Shown here: positions 1-6,355 of the stretch, one piece after another
Numbering within the stretch: position 1 is the first letter of the stretch
Layout of the letters: every line of letters begins with the position of its first letter
Assembly (NCBI GenBank): GCA_903904635.1
Contig: CAIVDH010000216.1
Location: 1-6,355, forward strand
DNA: 6,355 bases
Direction of reading: 5' to 3'
DNA from: an uncultured Burkholderiales bacterium
Lineage (GTDB): Bacteria > Pseudomonadota > Gammaproteobacteria > Burkholderiales > Burkholderiaceae_D
Program-made: the position numbers and the translations under genes
Notes under the pieces: model-generated
What the model saw: only the letters and a program-made list of their open reading frames with translations
Told to the model about the DNA's origin: nothing
The model's database searches: none

Positions 1-3000
1 CGCGAGATGATATTTGATCGCATAGTCACCTTCGAACATACCCTCTATCTTGCTCTTGAACGCAGCGCTGCTATGCAGGCGTGCGACTTCATATTCATCT
101 TTATAAGCCATGAGCTTAAACAGATAACGCGCCACCGCTTCAGTCAGCCGCTGTGATTGCGGTGCGCCGGAAATGGCGCCTTCGGCTTTGCGTACTTGAT
201 CAACAAAATTTTTGTACGCTTCAGCATAGGCGGCATTTTGATATTCAGTCAGGAAGCTTACACGCCGCTTGATCGCATCATCCAGCGATGGTGTGCGTTT
301 GAATTCTATGACCTGCGCCGGCGCCAGAATTTTTAATTCTTGCTCCACAGCGGAAAGATCATGCGCTGCAAGCCTGCCCCAGGCGAATGATTGCTGATTG
401 AATTCTATGGATACGCCATTCAATGCAATTGATTGCAAAATTGAGGCTTCGGCCAATGGCACCCAACCATGCTGCCATGCATAACCCAGCATGAACATAT
501 TGGTGGCGATCGCGTCACCCATTAATGCTGTTGCGATTTTTCCGGCATCAACAGCTGACACAGATTCGGTGCCGCAAGCTGCACGAATTTTTTCTTCAGC
601 GCCGGCATCAGGATATTTCCAGTCCGGATTTTTAACAAAGGCTGCCGTAGGTGCAAGCGTGGAATTAATCGCAGCATGCGTGCGACCCACACCCATGCGT
701 GACAAGGCATCACGACTGGCTGTGACGATGACGTCACAGCCTACGATCAAATCGGCTGCGCCCGAACCGACACGCGTGGAATGAATATGCTCAGGCGTAT
801 CAGCCAGCCGCACATGCGATAAAACCGGCCCGCCTTTTTGTGCAAGACCGCTCATGTCTAACACCGTACAGGCTTTGCCTTCTACGTGTGCCGCCATAGC
901 CAGTATCTGCCCGACCGTTACCACACCGGTGCCGCCTATGCCCGTGACCAGCACGCCGTAAGGTTGTGCCGTGGACGGTAAGTTAGGCTTAGGTAAATTA
1001 TCTGCGCGCGACAATGCAGAAATTTTTGCGCCCTTGGCATCTGTCATTGCCGCTTTTTTCGGCTTTTTAAGCTGACCGCCTTCAACCGTTACGAAGCTAG
1101 GGCAAAAACCTGTGACACAAGAAAAATCTTTATTACAGGTTGATTGATTGATCTGACGCTTGCGACCGAATTCTGTCTCTAGCGGCTCCACCGAAAGACA
1201 ATTGGATTGCACGCTGCAATCACCACAGCCTTCGCAAACGGCTTCATTGATTACGGTGCGTTTGGCTGGATCAGGATAGGCATTGCGCTTCCTGCGGCGC
1301 CGTTTTTCGGATGCACAAGTCTGATCGTAAATCATGGCAGAGATACCTGGCGCATCGCGTAATTCGCGCTGCACTGCATCGAGTTCACTACGATGACGTA
1401 TGGTGACGCCGGGTGCCCAGTCAGTGGCATCCGGATATTTTTCCGGCTCATCGGTCACCACGATAATAGGACGCACACCTTCAGCAGCAATCTGCCGCGA
1501 AATCATGGCCGGGTCTAGCGGACCATCATGGGTCTGACCGCCAGTCATGGCCACGGCGTCATTGAATAAAATTTTATAGGTCATGTTGACCTTGGAAGCA
1601 ACTGCCGCACGTATGGCCAGCAAACCTGAATGAAAATATGTGCCGTCACCTATGTTGGCGAATACATGTTTTTCAGTGGTGAATGGCGCATGACCTATCC
1701 AGGTTGTGCCTTCTGCACCCATGTGGGTAAAGGTTGAGGTTTCTCTGTCCATCCACAAGGCCATGTAATGACAACCTATGCCGGCTAATGCGCGACTGCC
1801 TTCTGGAACCCGGGTAGAGGTATTGTGCGGACAGCCTGAGCAAAAATGCGGAATACGCTCGGTCTGGTTATCTGGTTTGCTGCTGACTTTAAGCACGGCT
1901 TCGCGCGCTTCCAGAAACGCGATCCGTTCATTGACGCGTTTTTCTATCGGATGGCCAACAAAATATTTGGCTATGCGCGAGGCAATCGCACGCGCAATTT
2001 GCGTCGGGTTTAATTCATAGGTAGCCGGCAGCAACCAGTCACCATGTCCGGCGCGGCGATTATTGCTCCATTCACCGGTGTCATCAAATTTACCCACTAC
2101 GCGCGGGCGCACATCATCGCGCCAGTTGTAGAGCTCTTCTTTGAGTTGATATTCCAGCAGCTGACGCTTTTCTTCCACTACCAATACTTCTTCGAGTCCT
2201 TGTGCAAATTCGCGCACACCATTTGCCTCAAGTGGCCAGGTCATGCCAACTTTATAGAGGCGCAGTCCGATATCGCTAGCCACGGCGGCATCTATGCCCA
2301 GATCTTCGAGAGCCTGACGCGTATCGAGATAGGATTTGCCCGCAGTGAGTATGCCGAAGCGTGGATTAGGACTATCCCAGATCAGGCGATTGAGTTTGTT
2401 GGCGCGCACATAAGCCAGCGCTGCATACCATTTATGATTAACCAGCCGCGCTTCCTGCTCAAGTATGCCATCCGGCCAGCGTATGTTCAGCCCGCCCTGC
2501 GGCATCTCGAAATCTTCAGGCAAGACAATTTGTACGCGCTCAGGATCAATATCGACTGTGGCACCGGACTCCACAATATCTGTCACGCATTTCATCGATA
2601 CCCATAAGCCGGTATAGCGACTGATGGCCCAGGCATGTAAACCATAATCAAGATATTCCTGCACGGATGACGGATACATCACCGGTATGCCGCAGGCTTT
2701 GAGTATGTGTTCGCTTTGATGTGCGTTAGTGGAAGACTTGGCTGCATGATCGTCACCAGCCAGCACCAGCACACCGCCATGTGCGGCCGTGCCTGCGCCA
2801 TTTGCATGCTTGAATACATCACCAGAACGGTCTACACCGGGGCCTTTGCCGTACCACATGGAAAACACGCCGTCATATTGCGCGCCCGGGAAAAGATTGA
2901 TTTGCTGGGTGCCCCAAATACTGGTGGCGGCCAGATCTTCATTCACACCCGGCTGAAATTTCACATGATGCGCTTCCAGGTATTTTTTTGCCTTGGCTGC

Positions 3001-3219
3001 GGTCATATCGACGCTGCCCAATGGCGAACCACGATAGCCGGTGATAAACCCAGCTGTATTCAAGCCAGCGGCCAGATCGCGCTGGCGCTGCATCATGGGC
3101 AGCCGTATCAGTGCCTGGGTACCAGTGAGGAAAACACGTCCACGCTCCAGTGTGTATTTGTCATCCAGCGTAATCGACTCCGGCTGCAAGGCTTGCCGGT
3201 TTTCCAAAGGTGCATTCAT
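1..3219 (-). CDS. Indolepyruvate ferredoxin oxidoreductase family protein (fused 2-oxoacid:acceptor oxidoreductase), C-terminus cut by window edge
   Basis: Translating the minus strand from the ATG at 3219 gives 1073 codons with no stop, open to position 1. Visible landmarks in order: a pyruvate-oxidoreductase alpha-like N-terminal domain with YRGSPLG (62-68), NED (93-95) and GDDHAAKSST (155-164); FCSGCPHNTST (459-469); a thiamine diphosphate motif GDG (524-526) followed 26 residues later by ND (553-554); an Fe-S cysteine region with C662, C665, C668, C674, C695, C701 and C706; and a gamma-type domain with GIGGTGV (760-766) and QKGG (794-797). This family oxidatively decarboxylates arylpyruvates such as indolepyruvate or phenylpyruvate to aryl-acetyl-CoA in the cytoplasm, passing electrons to ferredoxin. 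In archaea the two parts are separate subunits (IorA, IorB); here they are one polypeptide. Fused members are usually around 1150-1200 residues, so roughly 100 are missing. The start is supported by GGGGA (3224-3228) four bases upstream and a promoter further back. An in-frame ATG at 3303 would add 28 residues but lies upstream of that promoter. The exact substrate is inferred. Confidence 0.93.
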   Translation of the reverse strand, partial: MNAPLENRQALQPESITLDDKYTLERGRVFLTGTQALIRLPMMQRQRDLAAGLNTAGFITGYRGSPLGSVDMTAAKAKKYLEAHHVKFQPGVNEDLAATSIWGTQQINLFPGAQYDGVFSMWYGKGPGVDRSGDVFKHANGAGTAAHGGVLVLAGDDHAAKSSTNAHQSEHILKACGIPVMYPSSVQEYLDYGLHAWAISRYTGLWVSMKCVTDIVESGATVDIDPERVQIVLPEDFEMPQGGLNIRWPDGILEQEARLVNHKWYAALAYVRANKLNRLIWDSPNPRFGILTAGKSYLDTRQALEDLGIDAAVASDIGLRLYKVGMTWPLEANGVREFAQGLEEVLVVEEKRQLLEYQLKEELYNWRDDVRPRVVGKFDDTGEWSNNRRAGHGDWLLPATYELNPTQIARAIASRIAKYFVGHPIEKRVNERIAFLEAREAVLKVSSKPDNQTERIPHFCSGCPHNTSTRVPEGSRALAGIGCHYMALWMDRETSTFTHMGAEGTTWIGHAPFTTEKHVFANIGDGTYFHSGLLAIRAAVASKVNMTYKILFNDAVAMTGGQTHDGPLDPAMISRQIAAEGVRPIIVVTDEPEKYPDATDWAPGVTIRHRSELDAVQRELRDAPGISAMIYDQTCASEKRRRRKRNAYPDPAKRTVINEAVCEGCGDCSVQSNCLSVEPLETEFGRKRQINQSTCNKDFSCVTGFCPSFVTVEGGQLKKPKKAAMTDAKGAKISALSRADNLPKPNLPSTAQPYGVLVTGIGGTGVVTVGQILAMAAHVEGKACTVLDMSGLAQKGGPVLSHVRLADTPEHIHSTRVGSGAADLIVGCDVIVTASRDALSRMGVGRTHAAINSTLAPTAAFVKNPDWKYPDAGAEEKIRAACGTESVSAVDAGKIATALMGDAIATNMFMLGYAWQHGWVPLAEASILQSIALNGVSIEFNQQSFAWGRLAAHDLSAVEQELKILAPAQVIEFKRTPSLDDAIKRRVSFLTEYQNAAYAEAYKNFVDQVRKAEGAISGAPQSQRLTEAVARYLFKLMAYKDEYEVARLHSSAAFKSKIEGMFEGDYAIKYHLA

Positions 3220-3252
3220 GAAGTCCCCATCATTTATCGGTTTTATCGCAGC

Positions 3253-3280
3253 AGTATAGGCTGGCTCGAAGGTATCGCAA
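3253..3280 (-). promoter_or_regulatory. Putative sigma70-type promoter of the indolepyruvate oxidoreductase gene
   Basis: On the minus strand TTGCGA (3280-3275; 4 of 6 matches to the -35 consensus) and TATACT (3258-3253; 5 of 6 matches to the -10 consensus) are separated by 16 bp. Transcription would start near 3246 and leave a leader of about 27 nt before the ATG at 3219. That leader contains GGGGA at 3228-3224, a reasonable but closely spaced ribosome binding site. The position argues against the in-frame upstream ATG at 3303 as the real start. It is a prediction from consensus only. Confidence 0.5.
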
Positions 3281-3410
3281 AATCCTGGCCTTGCAAACAC
3301 CATTAGAGTGAATTTGCAGGTGAAAATTTCTACTCAATGCTTGCAAAAACTGAAACCTCATCAACAATCCGACGATGCTCAAATCCGCTGCCTGCCCACG
3401 CCGGCCTGAT

Positions 3411-3436
3411 ATCTGTAACAAGAGGTAAATACAGAT
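3411..3436. repeat. Inverted repeat, possible operator
   Basis: ATCTGTA at 3411-3417 is matched by its exact reverse complement TACAGAT at 3430-3436, with 12 bases between. Outside it TGAT (3407-3410) and CA (3437-3438) allow a slightly longer imperfect symmetry. It lies 65 bp upstream of the GTG start of the EF-hand gene and about 165 bp upstream of the putative transcription start of the divergent gene. A dimeric regulator site is plausible, but the arms are short and AT-rich, so chance is not excluded. No regulator gene is visible in the window. Confidence 0.3.
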
Positions 3437-3488
3437 CAAAACAAGTTCTGGTTCAGCCACTATCAATTCCACGCATTACCAACAACTT

Positions 3489-3494
3489 GAGGAG
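3489..3494 (+). promoter_or_regulatory. Ribosome binding site that fixes the GTG start of the EF-hand gene
   Basis: GAGGAG, a strong Shine-Dalgarno match, is followed after 7 bases by GTG at 3502. The reading from this GTG starts directly with a basic residue-rich stretch and a hydrophobic signal-peptide core. The longer in-frame reading from the ATG at 3337 would bury that signal peptide behind 55 residues of unremarkable sequence. Confidence 0.85.
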
Positions 3495-3501
3495 ATCAAT
3501 T

Positions 3502-3990
3502 GTGAATAAACAGAAAACCGCATCTGTTTTGTTGTCTGGTTTATTTTTAAGCGGACTTGCAATGGCAGCTGATAACCGTGAGGGACATGAAATGCATGGC
3601 GAAAATATGCACGGAGGATCAATGCCTCCTATGTTTAGTCAGTTTGACAAAAATAATGATGGTCGTATCAGTCGCGAAGAGATGAAAGCAGGCATGGACA
3701 ATCTTTTCACCGAAGTCGATACCAACAAAGATGGCTTACTCAGCAATGAGGAAATGCAGGCTCACCGCAAGGCTATGCACGAGAAACACGCCGAAATGAT
3801 GAGCGAGCGCTGGAAAGCGGCAGACAAAGACGGCGATAGCGCATTGAGCAAATCTGAGCTTGAAAGCAGCAAAATGACTGGCATGGCGCGTAATTTTGAC
3901 AAGCTAGACAAGAACAAAGATGGAAAACTGACTCAGGATGAAATCGTAGCTGGGATGCCACATCGGGCACCACGCGATAGTAAGCGCTGA
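3502..3990 (+). CDS. Exported four-EF-hand calcium-binding protein with Met/His-rich N-terminus
   Basis: The 162-residue protein begins at GTG behind GAGGAG and carries a Sec signal peptide: lysines at 3 and 5, a hydrophobic core at about 7-20, and a likely cleavage after AMA at 20-22. The mature part would be periplasmic or secreted. Four 12-residue EF-hand loops are visible, starting at D49, D73, D108 and D136. Each has acidic or amide residues at positions 1, 3 and 5 and Glu at position 12 (E60, E84, E119, E147). Loop 3 has Ser instead of the usual Gly at position 6. Two stretches rich in Met and His, residues 28-44 and 88-100, suggest additional binding of copper or another transition metal, but this is inference. 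Calcium binding is well supported; the biological role is unknown. The gene is a single-gene unit ending in an intrinsic terminator at 4096-4130. Calcium buffering, sensing or a copper-related role are all possible. Confidence 0.9.
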   Translation: MNKQKTASVLLSGLFLSGLAMAADNREGHEMHGENMHGGSMPPMFSQFDKNNDGRISREEMKAGMDNLFTEVDTNKDGLLSNEEMQAHRKAMHEKHAEMMSERWKAADKDGDSALSKSELESSKMTGMARNFDKLDKNKDGKLTQDEIVAGMPHRAPRDSKR

Positions 3991-4130
3991 AGCCAGTAAG
4001 GCAGTAAAGACGTAGCAATTATTTTCATGCATTAAATCGTCGATCAGATCTCTGTGGGCCGTAAGGCTCTGTACCCCGCGCTCCCCTTGCGCGTTGCGGA
4101 TCCAGCCAACCCGTTGGATCCGCTTTTTTT
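3991..4130 (+). other. Structured 3' UTR of the EF-hand gene; candidate 3'-derived small RNA
   Basis: Between the stop codon at 3988-3990 and the terminator lie about 105 bases with no credible reading frame. Three hairpins follow one another. The first is 4056-4069, a 5-bp stem (one G-U pair) closed by GTAA, a GNRA-type tetraloop. The second is 4077-4093, stem CGCGC/GCGCG with the C-rich loop TCCCCTT. The third is the terminator at 4096-4123. Tandem hairpins with a C-rich loop and a terminal U-run resemble Hfq-type or anti-Shine-Dalgarno small RNAs. I see no good internal promoter, so if an RNA exists it would probably come from processing of the mRNA. The structures are read by eye, not folded. 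Confidence 0.3.
4096..4130 (+). terminator. Rho-independent terminator of the EF-hand gene
   Basis: GCGGATCCA (4096-4104) pairs perfectly with TGGATCCGC (4115-4123) over 9 bp, with a 10-base loop, followed directly by seven T residues (4124-4130). A second T-run follows shortly after (4134-4141). On the opposite strand the A-run precedes the hairpin and no T-run follows, so this is a one-way terminator for rightward transcription and does not serve the convergent cca gene. Confidence 0.9.
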
Positions 4131-4153
4131 CGTCTTTTTTTATTGATGACTAG

Positions 4154-5404
4154 TCAGGCGGTCGTTTGTATAGCCGCTGTCACCGCTTCAAGCCGCGCTT
4201 TACGTATCGCTTCTGCAATACGCTCCGCTTGTCTGTCGGTATAGTGTGCCGTGACTGCAGCAGCAATTGCGCCAGCAGGCACGGCCTGTGCAGCGGCCAA
4301 TGCAGCGACTAGACGCGGTGCCTGAGGATAAGGCGCGTTTTCAAATCCGGTGCGTCCAAGATGATCACATTCAGCCGCTTTCAATAAATCCAAAAAGCGC
4401 TCTGCTCTGCGGAATGCATCACAACGCTCCAGTAATTTCAAAATCGTGTCTGCTCGCAATTCCATGGCGCGCGAAATGTTGCCATGCTCACGTGCTGTCA
4501 TGATGGCCAGATCGCGCACTTCTGTTGGTGTTTTCAGGCGCGCACAAACAGCTTCAACCAATTTAACGCTGCGCACTTCATGGGCAATATGCTGCGGCAG
4601 TTGATCAGCGGGCGTAGTTCCCTTGCCAAGATCGTGCATTAACGCGGCAAAGCGCACGGGCAAGGTATAGTTTTTTTTGGCAGCTGTATCGAGCACCATC
4701 ATCACATGCAAAAAGGCGTCTATCTCCGGATGATGCTGCGGCGGTTGTGGCACGCCGGCCAAAGCGTCCAGCTCAGGCAGTATGCGCGCCAGCGCTTCGG
4801 ATTGATGCAGCACATCGAACATGCGCGAAGGCCGCGCTTCCATTAAGCCGCGCGCAAGTTCTTGCCAGACGCGTTCAGGCACCAATGCATCAACCTCACC
4901 GGACGCCACCATTTTTTTCATCAGCGCGAGCGTCTCGGCTGCGATAGAAAAATCAGCAAAGCGCGCAGCAAAACGCGCCAGCCTTAAAATCCTTACCGGA
5001 TCTTCAGCAAAGGCCGGTGAGACATGACGAAAAATTTTCTTTTCTAGATCAGCTCTGCCACCGCAGGGATCAATCACGTCACCATCATCATCGATCGCAA
5101 TCGCGTTGATAGTCAGATCACGACGCTGCAAATCCTGCTCGAGTGTGACATCTGGCGCGGCATGAAAAGCGAAGCCGGCATATCCCGGTGCCGTCTTGCG
5201 CTCAGTGCGCGCTAGCGCATATTCCTCGTGAGTAGTCGGATGCAAAAATACCGGAAAATCTTTACCGACTGGCACGAAACCTTGTTCACGTAATTGCGCA
5301 GGCGTCGCGCCCACTACAACGTAGTCACGATCTTTTACAGGCAAACCCAGAAGTGCATCACGCACAGCGCCACCGACCATATAAGTTTTAAATGGCAGTG
5401 GCAT
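4154..5404 (-). CDS. cca: Multifunctional CCA-adding tRNA nucleotidyltransferase with HD phosphohydrolase domain
   Basis: The enzyme adds and repairs the 3'-terminal CCA of tRNAs from CTP and ATP. The 416 residues match the length of the E. coli-type multifunctional enzyme (about 412). The class II nucleotidyltransferase head is clear: GGAVRD (11-16), catalytic aspartates D25 and D27 in DRDY, the RRDLTINAIA motif (94-103) and the EDPVRILR motif (134-141), whose Asp and Arg select the incoming nucleotide. ERVWxEL (177-183) lies in the body. The C-terminal HD domain has H224/H225, H233 and the H257-D258 pair in MHDLGKG; in E. coli this domain gives 2',3'-cyclic phosphodiesterase, 2'-nucleotidase and phosphatase activities. 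The start lies 4 bases after the stop of the upstream SDR gene and has no good Shine-Dalgarno sequence, so it is probably translated by coupling. A run of eight A (4678-4671) at codons 243-245 is an in-phase slippery site. No leftward terminator follows inside the 163-bp gap to the EF-hand gene. Confidence 0.97.
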   Translation of the reverse strand: MPLPFKTYMVGGAVRDALLGLPVKDRDYVVVGATPAQLREQGFVPVGKDFPVFLHPTTHEEYALARTERKTAPGYAGFAFHAAPDVTLEQDLQRRDLTINAIAIDDDGDVIDPCGGRADLEKKIFRHVSPAFAEDPVRILRLARFAARFADFSIAAETLALMKKMVASGEVDALVPERVWQELARGLMEARPSRMFDVLHQSEALARILPELDALAGVPQPPQHHPEIDAFLHVMMVLDTAAKKNYTLPVRFAALMHDLGKGTTPADQLPQHIAHEVRSVKLVEAVCARLKTPTEVRDLAIMTAREHGNISRAMELRADTILKLLERCDAFRRAERFLDLLKAAECDHLGRTGFENAPYPQAPRLVAALAAAQAVPAGAIAAAVTAHYTDRQAERIAEAIRKARLEAVTAAIQTTA

Positions 5405-5408
5405 AGGG

Positions 5409-6347
5409 TTAATGTCGTCCGAGATAAAGTGGCGCGACCGCTTCTAATGGTGTGGGATGCCATCCCGCCAATTGGGGATGGTGTGATGAGGCGATATTGT
5501 CGACCTGCATGGAATCGACATTGTCACGACTCATCAATGGACCACCAGGCACATACTCAAGCATCCAGGCTTGCAGGCGTGCCAGTGCATACGGCAGTCC
5601 AATAAGAGGGCGTGCATGTCCGCTATACAAACCCGCCAGTCTGATCAGTTCGCGCAGTGTGTAAACCTTAGGGCCAGCGAGCTCGTAGATTTTTCCAAAT
5701 GACTGTTTATCTTCGAGCGCGTTAACAAATGCTTTTGCCACATCTTGCACATACACAGGCTGAAATTTCGCCTCAGCGCCACCGAGTACGAGCAAAGGCA
5801 TGAAATGCTGAAGCTTGGCAAATAAATTGAGAAATTTATCTTCCTGACCAAACACGACAGATGGCCTGAAGATGGTCACATCCAGATTGGCTGCCTCAAG
5901 CATAAATTTTTCACCCGCCGCCTTGGAGCGCAAATACATGGACGGTGCATCCGGTGCCACACCCAGCGCACTCATGTGCAGACAACGCTTTACTTGGGCA
6001 GCATTGCAAGCACGCACCACTTTACGCGGCAGCTCAACATGCGCACGTTCAAACTGCGGACCCCAGCCGCTACCTGCGGCCCCCGGCTTACTATGCAATA
6101 CACCGGTGAGGTTAATGACAGCGTCTGCTTTTTTTACCAGATCCGCTAAGGTCGCATCATCAAATACATCTGCCACAATAATTTGCACCGTTGGCAAGAC
6201 GAGTAAGTGACGGGCACGATCATAGCGACGCGTCGGCACGATAACTTTACGACCTGTTGCGGCGAGTTGCGCAACAATATGGCTGCCTATGAAACCACTA
6301 CCGCCGATAACTAATATTGTTTCATGTCGCTTGCGTATATTTTTCAA
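5409..6347 (-). CDS. Complex I NDUFA9-like / atypical SDR family NAD(P)-binding protein; exact start uncertain at window edge
   Basis: The 312-residue reading shows an N-terminal Rossmann fold with GGSGFIG (15-21; the GxxGxxG dinucleotide motif), PTRR (38-41), the conserved NLTG (79-82), and an SDR-type site with S126 and Y138xxxK142. The PSVVFG-type strand and a VxDVAKAF helix follow, as in NDUFA9-like and UDP-sugar epimerase-like SDRs. Such bacterial proteins are often labelled 'complex I NDUFA9 subunit family', but a role in NADH dehydrogenase is not shown, and no nuo gene is visible here. The true substrate is unknown. The first available start is TTG at 6347-6345 with no ribosome binding site. 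The frame stays open to 6355, so the real start could lie a few codons outside the window. The N-terminus before the glycine motif already has normal length. The stop (5411-5409) is 4 bases before cca, which indicates a shared operon. Confidence 0.88.
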   Translation of the reverse strand: MKNIRKRHETILVIGGSGFIGSHIVAQLAATGRKVIVPTRRYDRARHLLVLPTVQIIVADVFDDATLADLVKKADAVINLTGVLHSKPGAAGSGWGPQFERAHVELPRKVVRACNAAQVKRCLHMSALGVAPDAPSMYLRSKAAGEKFMLEAANLDVTIFRPSVVFGQEDKFLNLFAKLQHFMPLLVLGGAEAKFQPVYVQDVAKAFVNALEDKQSFGKIYELAGPKVYTLRELIRLAGLYSGHARPLIGLPYALARLQAWMLEYVPGGPLMSRDNVDSMQVDNIASSHHPQLAGWHPTPLEAVAPLYLGRH

Positions 6348-6355
6348 GGAAGGTC

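Larger units (their letters stand above)
3220..3501. other. Divergent intergenic region (282 bp)
   Basis: This stretch separates the leftward oxidoreductase gene from the rightward EF-hand gene. It holds the putative promoter for the leftward gene (3253-3280), an inverted repeat (3411-3436) and the ribosome binding site of the EF-hand gene (3489-3494). I could not find a convincing -35/-10 pair for the rightward gene; the best -10-like hexamer, TATCAA at 3461-3466, has no good -35 at the right distance. The frame open from 3337 in phase with the EF-hand gene is treated as untranslated, because the signal peptide and ribosome binding site both point to 3502. Confidence 0.6.

Noticed and set aside
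491..784. Plus-strand open frame of 97 codons inside the oxidoreductase gene
   Set aside because: It is antisense to the gamma-type domain of the oxidoreductase and has no recognisable family; a shadow.
2983..2989. Seven-A run in the oxidoreductase coding strand as a possible frameshift or programmed slippage site
   Set aside because: The reading frame continues intact with family-like sequence on both sides, and the run codes for a normal Lys-Lys pair in a lysine-rich helix.
3220..3303. In-frame upstream ATG (3303) and GTG (3300) for the oxidoreductase, adding 28 or 27 residues
   Set aside because: This stretch contains the best promoter for the gene, has no ribosome binding site before the ATG, and the extra residues do not resemble the family N-terminus as I know it.
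2044..3306. Plus-strand open frames of 187 and 199 codons (2044-2607, 2707-3306)
   Set aside because: They lie opposite the well-supported oxidoreductase gene, show no recognisable domain, and are explained as antisense shadows.
3337..3501. Longer reading of the EF-hand gene from an ATG at 3337
   Set aside because: It would place 55 undistinguished residues ahead of an intact signal peptide. The GTG at 3502 has a strong ribosome binding site at correct spacing.
4147..4156. Perfect 10-bp palindrome TGACTAGTCA at the end of cca
   Set aside because: It overlaps the cca stop codon, has no loop and no following T-run for leftward transcription, so it is not a terminator; a chance palindrome is the simplest reading.
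5872..6210. Plus-strand open frame of 112 codons opposite the NDUFA9-like gene
   Set aside because: It is antisense to conserved SDR coding sequence and shows no domain or ribosome binding site; a shadow.

Overview
The window looks like ordinary chromosomal DNA of a betaproteobacterium of moderate G+C. My best guess is the Oxalobacteraceae/Burkholderiales neighbourhood, for example Undibacterium- or Herminiimonas-like. This rests on the character of the proteins and on the pairing of an NDUFA9-type NAD(P)-binding protein with cca, which I recall as common in that order. It is an inference, not a search result. No mobile element, CRISPR array, rRNA or tRNA gene was seen.

Layout from left to right. 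(1) Positions 1-3219, minus strand: a very large open reading frame of 1073 codons that runs off the left edge. It is a fused indolepyruvate ferredoxin oxidoreductase (2-oxoacid:acceptor oxidoreductase) and lacks only its C-terminal end. A good sigma70-type promoter lies just upstream of its start. (2) Positions 3220-3501: a 282-bp intergenic region between divergent genes, holding that promoter and a 7-bp inverted repeat that may be an operator. (3) Positions 3502-3990, plus strand: a small exported protein with four EF-hand loops and a Met/His-rich N-terminus, starting at GTG behind a strong ribosome binding site. (4) Positions 3991-4130: its 3' untranslated region, with three successive hairpins ending in a clear intrinsic terminator. 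(5) Positions 4154-5404, minus strand: cca, the multifunctional CCA-adding tRNA nucleotidyltransferase with an HD domain. (6) Positions 5409-6347 or beyond, minus strand: an SDR/NDUFA9-family NAD(P)-binding protein, four bases upstream of cca and probably in the same operon.

The four genes form three transcription units: the large oxidoreductase leftward, the EF-hand gene rightward, and the NDUFA9-like gene plus cca leftward, convergent with the EF-hand gene. They do not form one pathway. The oxidoreductase belongs to aromatic amino acid (arylpyruvate) catabolism, the EF-hand protein to periplasmic calcium or metal binding, and cca to tRNA maturation. I found no convincing novel multi-gene system. 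The items most worth a second look are the structured 3' UTR with a C-rich loop, the Met/His-rich EF-hand protein, the inverted repeat in the divergent intergenic region, and an in-phase A8 slippery run just before the HD motif of cca.
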